From the NCBI GenBank assembly GCA_900546685.1, contig UREB01000038.1, positions 1-11,378 of the forward strand: a stretch of DNA of 11,378 nt, written 5' to 3'. Position 1 is the stretch's first letter; each line of letters opens with the position of its first letter. Source of the stretch: an uncultured Eubacteriales bacterium. Its GTDB lineage: Bacteria; Bacillota; Clostridia; Christensenellales; QAND01. The position numbers and the translations under genes are program-made. Below are positions 1 through 5,717 of this stretch, piece after piece. The notes under the pieces are model-generated. The model was not told where the DNA came from and made no database searches. It worked only from the letters and a program-made list of their open reading frames with translations.

Positions 1-46
1 AAGGTGCCAATTCCTGCGGGCGGCATGCCCGGAAGATGAGGCGCGG
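1..46 (+). promoter_or_regulatory. SAM-I (S-box) riboswitch, 3' part only
   Basis: The window opens inside an S-box aptamer. The conserved GGTGCCAATTCCTGC block (4-18) is followed by a P4-like hairpin (17-21 pairing 27-31, loop 22-26) and the family's GAAGATGAG ending (32-40), which begins the 3' strand of helix P1. The 5' half of the aptamer lies upstream of the window. Bases 40-46 can pair perfectly with 62-68, inside the following terminator, so the P1 strand and the antiterminator share bases, as is usual for S-boxes. Binding of S-adenosylmethionine is therefore expected to switch metK off. The identity rests on motif recognition and on metK being downstream. Confidence 0.88.
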
Positions 47-59
47 ATACAAAAATAAG

Positions 60-83
60 CCCCGCGCCGCGGGGTTCTTTTTA
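60..83 (+). terminator. Intrinsic terminator of the SAM riboswitch
   Basis: A 6-bp G+C stem (60-65 with 69-74, loop GCC) is followed by TTCTTTTTAT. It lies between the aptamer and metK, so it is the conditional terminator of the S-box switch rather than the end of an upstream gene. Its 5' arm is contested by bases 40-46. Confidence 0.88.
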
Positions 84-113
84 TACCCCTGCAAACCATG
101 AGGAGGGAAAAAA

Positions 114-1283
114 GTGGACAGAAGATACTTTACGTCTGAATCCGTGACAGAGGGACATCCGGACAAGCTTTGCGACCAGGTATCTGATGCGGTGGTGGAT
201 GAGATTTTACGGCATGACCCGGCCGCGCGCGTGGCTTGTGAGTGTACAGCTAGCACGGGACTACTGAATATTTTCGGGGAGATTACGACCAGTTGCTATG
301 TGGATCTACAAAAGGTAGCGCGGGATACGGTGCGCGGCATTGGGTATACGCGGGGCAAATATGGGTTTGATGCGGATACCTGCGCGGTGGTGGTCAGCAT
401 AGACGAGCAATCGCCAGATATTGCGATGGGCGTGGACAGCGCGCTGGAAACGAGGGCCCAGGGCGGCTTGGATATCGGCGCCGGCGACCAGGGGCTGATG
501 TTTGGCTTTGCCTGCAACCAGACTGAGCAGTTTATGCCGCTGCCCATCGAATTGGCGCATGCGCTGACGCGCAGAATGAGCCAGGCACGCAAAAGCGGGG
601 AGGTACCGTATATGCGCCCGGATGGCAAGAGCCAGGTTACCGTAGAATATGTAGATGGCGTGCCGACACGGGTGGATACAGTTGTTATTTCCACCCAGCA
701 TGATCCGGAGGCCACGCATGCCCAGATCGAAAAGGATATGATGGAAAAAGTGATAGCCAAGGTGATTCCGCAGCGCCTTTTGGATGACGAAACAAAATAT
801 TATATCAACCCAACAGGGAGATTTGTCATCGGAGGCCCTCATGGGGATGCGGGCTTGACGGGCCGAAAGATCATCGTAGATACCTATGGCGGATACGCGC
901 GCCATGGCGGCGGCGCTTTTTCCGGTAAAGACCCGACCAAGGTGGATCGCAGCGCCAGCTATGCGGCGCGATATGCGGCGAAAAACATTGTGGCGGCTGG
1001 CTTGGCAGAGGAATGCGAACTGCAGCTGGCCTATGCCATTGGCGTGGCACATCCTGTTTCGGTTCGTATCGATACGCGCGGCACGGCCAAGGCAAAGGAA
1101 ACGGACATTGAAAATGCGCTGTGCCAGGTGATGGATTTCCGTCCGCAGGCCATCATTGAAAGGTTGGGGCTGCGCCGCCCGCTGTATAGACAGATCGCTG
1201 CTTATGGCCATTTCGGCCGTCCGGATCTGGATCTGCCTTGGGAGAAATTGGATCTGATGGAGGATTTGAAGAAAAAGCTTTGA
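114..1283 (+). CDS. metK: S-adenosylmethionine synthetase (MetK)
   Basis: Cytosolic enzyme that makes S-adenosylmethionine from methionine and ATP, releasing phosphate and pyrophosphate. The 389-residue product has the family length and signatures: GHPDK (14-18), GAGDQG (122-127), GGPHGDAGLTGRK (240-252) and the glycine-rich GGGAFSGKDPTKVDRS stretch (265-280), which supply ATP, metal and phosphate contacts. The start is GTG at 114, with AGGAGGG at 101-107. An ATG at 98 is out of frame. Expression is expected to be under SAM feedback through the S-box leader. No terminator follows: the stop codon (1281-1283) overlaps a possible recD2 start, so metK looks like the first gene of an operon. Confidence 0.98.
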   Translation: MDRRYFTSESVTEGHPDKLCDQVSDAVVDEILRHDPAARVACECTASTGLLNIFGEITTSCYVDLQKVARDTVRGIGYTRGKYGFDADTCAVVVSIDEQSPDIAMGVDSALETRAQGGLDIGAGDQGLMFGFACNQTEQFMPLPIELAHALTRRMSQARKSGEVPYMRPDGKSQVTVEYVDGVPTRVDTVVISTQHDPEATHAQIEKDMMEKVIAKVIPQRLLDDETKYYINPTGRFVIGGPHGDAGLTGRKIIVDTYGGYARHGGGAFSGKDPTKVDRSASYAARYAAKNIVAAGLAEECELQLAYAIGVAHPVSVRIDTRGTAKAKETDIENALCQVMDFRPQAIIERLGLRRPLYRQIAAYGHFGRPDLDLPWEKLDLMEDLKKKL

Positions 1284-1295
1284 TGGAATACGGGC

Positions 1296-1300
1296 AGGAG
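1296..1300 (+). promoter_or_regulatory. Ribosome binding site that favours the recD2 start at 1307
   Basis: AGGAG lies six bases before ATG 1307. The in-frame ATG at 1283 overlaps the metK stop (TGATG), but its nearest SD-like run (GGAGG, about 1258-1262) is about 20 bases away. The in-frame TTG at 1238 has no good site. Confidence 0.6.
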
Positions 1301-1306
1301 AAAATC

Positions 1307-3472
1307 ATGCTGGAGGGCATGGTCACGCAGATCGTCTACCGTAACGAGGCCAACGGCTATACCGTCATGGAGCTTATGACAGACGACGGAGAAGAATTGA
1401 CCGCGGTAGGGTACAGCCCCATGCTGGGCCAGGGAGAACGGGTGCAGCTAGAGGGTGTGTTTACCATGCATAGAGAATACGGCCGCCAATTTCAGGCGGC
1501 CGTTTGCCGTCCTATGCTGCCGGAAACAACGGAAGAATTGGAGCGTTTTTTGGCCAGCGGGCTGATAAAGGGCTGTGGGCCGGCCACGGCGCGTGCCATA
1601 ATCCAGACCTTTGGCGATGAGGCGGGAGATATTTTAACCTTTGCCCCCAACCAACTGGTCAGGGTGCCGGGCATCGGGCCGGTTACAGCGGCCAAGATTG
1701 GATCTTCGTATGCGGAAAACATGCAGCTACGGCAGGTGATTGCAGGACTTTCGGAATATGGGATCACGGTATCGCAGGCCATTCGCATTGCAGCGGAATA
1801 CGGAGAGGACGCTGTTTCAAGGGTAAAAGAGAATCCGTATCGGCTGTCGGATGATATTTTCGGCATCGGCTTTAAGACGGCGGACGCCATTGCACAGAAG
1901 ATGGGCATTGAGGCGGATGCGCCGTTTCGTATGGAGGCGGGGCTGCGGCATACGTTGCAGCTGGCGTCCGGAGAAGGGCATATGTTTTTACCGAGCGAGA
2001 TTTTAATTCCCTTTACTGCCAAGCAGCTACACACAGATGTGGAACGGGTACAGCGAGCTGCGGTGCGCATGCTGCAAACTGGCGTATTGAAGCTGGGCGA
2101 GGGGAAAAACGAGCCGGTATATCTGGCTGGCTATTACCGTGCTGAGCAGGAATGCGCGATGCTGCTCAAACAGCTTTGCCAAGCGGAATTGGCGCCGCTT
2201 AGGACAGAGGTAGCAGATGGCATAGAACGCCGGCAAAAAAGCAGCGGCATACGACTGGCAACACAGCAAAGGGCAGCGATAGAAACGGCGGTGGCGTCGC
2301 CGGTTTCCATCATCACCGGCGGGCCGGGCACGGGAAAAACCACCATTGTTCAGTTCGTTTTGTCCTTATTTGAGCAGGTAGGGCTGGAAGTAGCGCTCTG
2401 TGCACCTACCGGCCGCGCGGCCAAACGCATGGAGCAGGCTACGGGCTGTGCGGCGCATACCATACACCGCCTACTGGAATATGGCCGGGGTGAGGAGAAC
2501 GAAGAGATTTATGGCAAGGATCAGGACCATCCACTGGAGGTAGAGGCCGTAATCGTAGATGAGATGTCAATGGTGGATACCTTTTTGCTGATGCATTTGC
2601 TGCGGGCAATCCCGCAAGGGACGCGGGTGGTATTCATCGGAGACGCCGACCAGCTGCCTTCCGTGGGCCCTGGCCATGTGCTGCATGACCTTATCCAATG
2701 CGGCCGCTTTCCTGTTACGGCGCTGGATACCATCTTTAGACAGGGAGAGGGAAGCGCCATCTCCCTCAATGCCAGGCGCATCAATCGAGGGGAGATGCCG
2801 GTCCCGGGGCAGGGGTTTGAACTGTGGCAGGCGGAAAACCCGGGGCAAGTCTGGCATCACCTGCAGCAGCTATGCGCACAAGGGGATTGGCAGGTGATTA
2901 CGCCGATGAAAAAAGGGGAGAGCGGTGTGATTTCGCTCAATGGCAAACTGCAGGGGCTTATCAATCCGGCGGGGCGCAGAAAGGCAGAGTTTGCCCGTTT
3001 TGGGCAGACCTTCCGCGTGGGTGATCAAGTCATGCAGATCCGCAACGACTACAACCAGCCCTGGACGCGCGACAGGGGAGAGGAGCTGGAACGGGGAAAA
3101 GGCGTATTCAATGGAGAACTCGGGGTCATTACCTCCATTCAATTGGAGGCGGAAATGTTTACCGTGCAGTTTGATGACGACAGGGTATCGGAATATGATT
3201 TTGCCCAGGCGGACGAAGTGACCCTTTCCTATGCCATCAGCATCCATAAATCGCAGGGCAGCGAGTTTGATAGGGTCGCCATTGCGCTTTTGGGCGGTAC
3301 GCCGATGCTGTATAACCGAAACCTTTTGTATACAGCGGTAACAAGGGCGAAAAAGCATGTCATATTGATTGGGCGAAAAGGTGTGATCCAGCAAATGATT
3401 GCCAACAATAAAACAAAGCAGCGATACAGCGGGCTGGCGCTGATGCTGGGGCAGGACGGAACGGCGCCATGA
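1307..3472 (+). CDS. recD2: RecD2-type SF1B 5'-3' DNA helicase
   Basis: ATP-driven 5'-3' DNA helicase of the RecD2 group, which works without RecBC; in Bacillus and Deinococcus these act in DNA repair and replication-fork maintenance. From ATG 1307 it has 721 residues. The order is an N-terminal OB-like part opening with LEGMVTQIVYRNEANGYTV, helix-hairpin-helix segments (about 86-100, VPGIGP near 121 and FGIGFKTADAIA), Walker A GGPGTGKT (338-345), Walker B VDEMS with D418 and E419, and a C-terminal UvrD_C_2 part (YAISIHKSQGSEFD near 640, NLLYTAVTRAK near 672). The HhH segments and N-terminal extension separate RecD2 from the RecBCD subunit. Starting at 1283 would add eight residues and overlap metK by one base. 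The 3' end overlaps comFC by ATGA, suggesting translational coupling. Confidence 0.93.
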   Translation: MLEGMVTQIVYRNEANGYTVMELMTDDGEELTAVGYSPMLGQGERVQLEGVFTMHREYGRQFQAAVCRPMLPETTEELERFLASGLIKGCGPATARAIIQTFGDEAGDILTFAPNQLVRVPGIGPVTAAKIGSSYAENMQLRQVIAGLSEYGITVSQAIRIAAEYGEDAVSRVKENPYRLSDDIFGIGFKTADAIAQKMGIEADAPFRMEAGLRHTLQLASGEGHMFLPSEILIPFTAKQLHTDVERVQRAAVRMLQTGVLKLGEGKNEPVYLAGYYRAEQECAMLLKQLCQAELAPLRTEVADGIERRQKSSGIRLATQQRAAIETAVASPVSIITGGPGTGKTTIVQFVLSLFEQVGLEVALCAPTGRAAKRMEQATGCAAHTIHRLLEYGRGEENEEIYGKDQDHPLEVEAVIVDEMSMVDTFLLMHLLRAIPQGTRVVFIGDADQLPSVGPGHVLHDLIQCGRFPVTALDTIFRQGEGSAISLNARRINRGEMPVPGQGFELWQAENPGQVWHHLQQLCAQGDWQVITPMKKGESGVISLNGKLQGLINPAGRRKAEFARFGQTFRVGDQVMQIRNDYNQPWTRDRGEELERGKGVFNGELGVITSIQLEAEMFTVQFDDDRVSEYDFAQADEVTLSYAISIHKSQGSEFDRVAIALLGGTPMLYNRNLLYTAVTRAKKHVILIGRKGVIQQMIANNKTKQRYSGLALMLGQDGTAP

Positions 3473-4119
3473 AAATATTAACGGCAATGGGAAAGGGGCT
3501 GAAATCTTTGTTTTTGCCAGAACTGTGCCGGTGCGCCGTATGCGGCGAGGAACGAGAGATGGTAGAGAATACAGGCTTTTGCCAGCGCTGCTGGGCCGAG
3601 TTGCCGCATCGGGAAGAGCCGTTGACGATCAAGGAATCCCTCGCTGTGATATCTCCGTTTTCTTATACTGGAACAGCGGAGGAAATGGTAAAAGGCCTAA
3701 AATTTCACAACCAAAGATATCTGGCTGAGGCACTGGGCTGTGTTATGGCACAGGCATGCCGCCAGAGAGGGCTGGAGGCGGAGGTGCTGGTGCCTGTACC
3801 GCTGGGCAAAGCTAGGCTGCGTGAACGCGGCTATAACCAAGCGGCGTTGTTGGCAGAGGGCATGGCAGCTTGGATGGATGCTGATGTGCAGCCGGATTGG
3901 CTGCGGCGTATACGGCATACCGAGCAGCAGGCGCTGTTGGGCGCTTTACAGAGAAGAGCCAACGTATATGGTGCGTTTGAAGCAGAAGCGGCAGTGGAAG
4001 GAAAGCGTATCTGCCTGGTGGACGATGTGGTTACAACAGGCTGTACGGTAAGAGCATGCGCGGATGCATTAGAGGCAAAAGGCGCCAGCGTATGGGTATG
4101 CACGGTGTGCCAAGCATAA
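3469..4119 (+). CDS. comFC: ComFC-type phosphoribosyltransferase-fold protein
   Basis: A 216-residue member of the ComFC/GntX family, linked in competent bacteria to handling incoming single-stranded DNA, though also common in species not known to be competent. An N-terminal zinc site is formed by C22xxC25 and C38xxC41. The middle holds the family RERGYNQ motif (about 118-124). The C-terminal part has the PRPP-binding loop LVDDVVTTGCT (183-193) typical of type I phosphoribosyltransferases. The ATG at 3469 overlaps the recD2 stop by four bases. In Bacillus, comFC lies upstream of hpf-secA-prfB with flagellar genes in between; here those are replaced by an RNA and a zinc-ribbon gene. No ComFA-like helicase is in view. 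I see no terminator after it. Confidence 0.88.
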   Translation: MKILTAMGKGLKSLFLPELCRCAVCGEEREMVENTGFCQRCWAELPHREEPLTIKESLAVISPFSYTGTAEEMVKGLKFHNQRYLAEALGCVMAQACRQRGLEAEVLVPVPLGKARLRERGYNQAALLAEGMAAWMDADVQPDWLRRIRHTEQQALLGALQRRANVYGAFEAEAAVEGKRICLVDDVVTTGCTVRACADALEAKGASVWVCTVCQA

Positions 4120-4199
4120 AGAAATGAAAAGAATCTTGGCGAAAAATCGATAGGAACAAATAAATTCCTTACAAACAGAGAGGAAATTAAAAATATCTG

Positions 4200-4228
4200 T
4201 TGCTTTTTGGATGGTTCTCCACTACAAT
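4200..4228 (+). promoter_or_regulatory. Vegetative (sigma-A type) promoter of the structured RNA
   Basis: TTGCTT (4200-4205), a 17-base spacer and TACAAT (4223-4228). The expected start, near 4235, coincides with the first base of the outer helix proposed for the downstream RNA. The rest of 4120-4199 is A-rich and shows nothing I can name. Confidence 0.65.
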
Positions 4229-4234
4229 GAGGGT

Positions 4235-4519
4235 ACAATAATGGTTGGACGAACTCGGGTCTGTGGTTGAAAATCGATGCCAGCTGCGGGCGAAGCGATC
4301 CACGTAAGCCGCTCAAAGAGCGGTGATCATGGGGCAGTTTAGAGGTAAGACCGGCCAGGCACTTGCTTTGTAGGAAAGACAAACTTCGGTTGGGCATCCG
4401 TCAAATGTAAGATTCCTGAGAGGGGTAGTAGTGGGGAGGCAAAGGCCTTAGGAGCGAACCTTCCAGCCGGCGGATGTGGGGACAAAGACCAGGTCAGCCG
4501 ATGCTGTTCGACTGTTGTT
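4235..4519 (+). ncRNA. Structured non-coding RNA, probably raiA-motif RNA
   Basis: About 285 bases with no credible reading frame but many complementary segments. The ends close on each other: 4235-4238 pairs 4515-4518, and 4250-4254 pairs 4506-4510. Further in, 4258-4262 pairs 4486-4490, and 4395-4402 pairs 4469-4476 with one wobble. Local hairpins are 4308-4314/4318-4324 (loop AAA), 4366-4369/4375-4378, 4437-4440/4445-4448 and 4495-4498/4503-4506; the last shares base 4506 with the closing helix, so they are alternatives. The position between comFC and the hpf (raiA) region matches the raiA motif, a conserved RNA of Firmicutes and Actinobacteria found by comparative genomics. The name comes from context, size and multi-branched fold; I could not align it to the consensus. 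No intrinsic terminator follows before the next gene, so the 3' end may come from processing. Confidence 0.6.
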
Positions 4520-4543
4520 AAAAAATCAAAGCGAGGGAAAAAA

Positions 4544-4816
4544 ATGTACCAGGACAAGACGCTTGTGTGCCGCGACTGCGGACAGGAATTTGTATTTACC
4601 GCTGGAGAACAAGAATTTTTCGCAGAAAAAGGATTCTTGAATGATCCTGTTCGGTGTCGTGAATGCAGGGCTGCAAAGAAAAATGCGCACCGCGAAAAAG
4701 TAAGCTATCGCACCGTTTGCGCAAAATGCGGCGCGGAGACGGAAGTACCCTTTATCCCGAAAAACGACAAACCGGTCTATTGCAGTGAATGCTTTGCACA
4801 GATGCGCAATCAGTAA
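4544..4816 (+). CDS. Small protein with two zinc-ribbon modules, function unknown
   Basis: A 90-residue protein with four CxxC pairs. C9xxC12 with C38xxC41 forms a first ribbon with a 25-residue spacer, and C59xxC62 with C80xxC83 forms a second with exactly 17 residues between pairs, the CxxC-x17-CxxC pattern of a known uncharacterised family. The first ribbon resembles the 'probable zinc-ribbon domain' family of Firmicutes. There is no signal peptide or membrane segment. The start at 4544 follows GCGAGGG (4531-4537). It begins 24 bases after the proposed end of the structured RNA, with no terminator between, and so is probably transcribed from the RNA promoter. A strong terminator follows. 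Nucleic-acid or protein binding is plausible from the fold, but the function is not known. Confidence 0.9.
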   Translation: MYQDKTLVCRDCGQEFVFTAGEQEFFAEKGFLNDPVRCRECRAAKKNAHREKVSYRTVCAKCGAETEVPFIPKNDKPVYCSECFAQMRNQ

Positions 4817-4827
4817 CCCCTGTACCC

Positions 4828-4853
4828 AAAGCCCGCAGCATGCGGGCTTTTTT
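4828..4853 (+). terminator. Intrinsic terminator after the zinc-ribbon gene
   Basis: A 10-bp stem, 4828-4837 with 4841-4850 (core GCCCGC/GCGGGC), is followed by a T run to 4853. It ends the RNA and zinc-ribbon unit and separates it from hpf. Confidence 0.92.
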
Positions 4854-4918
4854 GTAGAATTTTTCTCTGATTTTGTTGGCCCTTTGCCACAGCGGCGCTG
4901 TATTTGCCATGGGTTGCG

Positions 4919-4927
4919 TGGTATACT
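4919..4927 (+). promoter_or_regulatory. Candidate promoter of hpf (extended -10)
   Basis: TGGTATACT is an extended -10 element with five of six matches in the hexamer. No good -35 stands 17 bases upstream of it. An alternative pair, TTGCCA (4904-4909), 17 bases and TATATA (4927-4932), has the better -35 but the poorer -10. Either would start transcription within or close to the repeat at 4933-4951. Confidence 0.45.
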
Positions 4928-4932
4928 ATATA

Positions 4933-4951
4933 TGAACGTTATGTGAACGTT
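4933..4951 (+). repeat. Direct repeat of TGAACGTT, possible operator
   Basis: TGAACGTT occurs at 4933-4940 and again at 4944-4951. The period is 11 bases, about one helical turn. Each copy contains the palindrome AACGTT. It lies between the candidate hpf promoter and the ribosome site, where a repressor could bind. Chance is possible for such short units. Confidence 0.4.
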
Positions 4952-4967
4952 GAAAGGAGTGAAATAG

Positions 4968-5513
4968 ATGCGTATTTCGATCAACGGAAAGGGTATGGAA
5001 GTCTCGGATTATTTGCGGGACGTGATCACAAAACGTGTGGACAAATTGGATAAGTATTTCCGGAAAGATACGGAGGCCAAGGTGATGCTGTCCATGCTGC
5101 GGGGCCGCCAGGTCGTGGAGATCACAGTGATTTTTGGGGGCGGTTTGTTACGCAGCGAGGAGGCGACCGGTGATGTATATGCTTCGCTGGATAACGCCTG
5201 TAAAAAGCTGGAACGCCAAATCGTAAAGCATAGGACGCGGTGGGAGCGCCATCTGCGGGATGGGGCGCTCAAGGAGATGGAGCCCCAGTTTTTAACGGCG
5301 GATGAAACCCTGGCAGCACAAGAGGAGGCACAGCCTACGATCGTGCGCACAAAGAGCATTCCGATGAAGCCCATGATGAAGGAAGAAGCGGCGCTTCAGA
5401 TGGATATGCTAGGGCATTCCTTCTTTGTCTTTGAGGATGGCGAGACAGGAGAGATCAATGTGATCTACAAGCGCAAGGATGGTAACTATGGGCTGATTGA
5501 AACTTCCAGATAG
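4968..5513 (+). CDS. hpf: Long-form ribosome hibernation promoting factor
   Basis: A 181-residue long HPF (also called RaiA or YvyD), which binds the small ribosomal subunit in slow growth or stress and joins ribosomes into inactive 100S dimers. Residues 1 to about 100 form the S30AE (HPF/RaiA) domain. A linker (about 101-130) joins it to the C-terminal dimerisation domain, with the conserved run from SIPMKPM through EEAALQMDMLGHSFFVF to YKRKDGNYGLIE. The presence of that domain marks the long form, which needs no separate Rmf. The ATG at 4968 has AAGGAG about eight bases upstream. The gene stands alone between two terminators. The order hpf-secA-prfB is conserved in Firmicutes. Confidence 0.96.
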   Translation: MRISINGKGMEVSDYLRDVITKRVDKLDKYFRKDTEAKVMLSMLRGRQVVEITVIFGGGLLRSEEATGDVYASLDNACKKLERQIVKHRTRWERHLRDGALKEMEPQFLTADETLAAQEEAQPTIVRTKSIPMKPMMKEEAALQMDMLGHSFFVFEDGETGEINVIYKRKDGNYGLIETSR

Positions 5514-5525
5514 CCCGATGCTTAT

Positions 5526-5552
5526 AGAGCCGGCAGCCGCCGGCTCTTTTTA
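5526..5552 (+). terminator. Intrinsic terminator after hpf
   Basis: A perfect 9-bp stem (5526-5534 with 5539-5547, loop AGCC) is followed by TTTTTA. It lies just after the hpf stop and separates hpf from the secA promoter. Confidence 0.93.
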
Positions 5553-5643
5553 TCGGCCAAGGGATATTTCCCGGGCAGAGGCTGGTTCGGGCGGTAAAAA
5601 GGGAGAAAAGGGCCTTTTTCCCCGAGAGTTAACGGCAATTTCA

Positions 5644-5672
5644 TTGCTTGGCCGAAAAAATGATGATACAAT
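5644..5672 (+). promoter_or_regulatory. Vegetative promoter of secA
   Basis: TTGCTT (5644-5649), 17 bases and TACAAT (5667-5672), with an expected start near 5679. Both hexamers and the spacer length are identical to the promoter of the structured RNA at 4200. The rest of the 165-base gap between the hpf terminator and secA shows no further clear signal. Confidence 0.7.
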
Positions 5673-5717
5673 GGACGATGACCAATTTTAGGAAAAAGCA
5701 AATAAGGAGGGCTAGGG

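Noticed and set aside
306..1211. Long antisense frame (301 codons) across metK
   Set aside because: It is a shadow of metK codon structure: no ribosome site, no recognisable family, and the + strand gene is certain.
4120..4199. Terminator after comFC
   Set aside because: Short inverted bits such as AGGAA/TTCCT have weak stems and no T run, so no intrinsic terminator is supported.
4235..4519. 6S RNA, SRP RNA, RNase P RNA, tmRNA or a T-box as identity of the structured RNA
   Set aside because: It lacks the long single hairpin of 6S, the SRP GGAAG/GCAGC domain, the RNase P GAGGAAAGTC and ACAGAA blocks, the tmRNA ends and the T-box GGTGGNACC.
5497..5691. Small + strand frame between hpf and secA
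   Set aside because: It starts inside hpf, runs through the hpf terminator and the secA promoter, and has no ribosome site.
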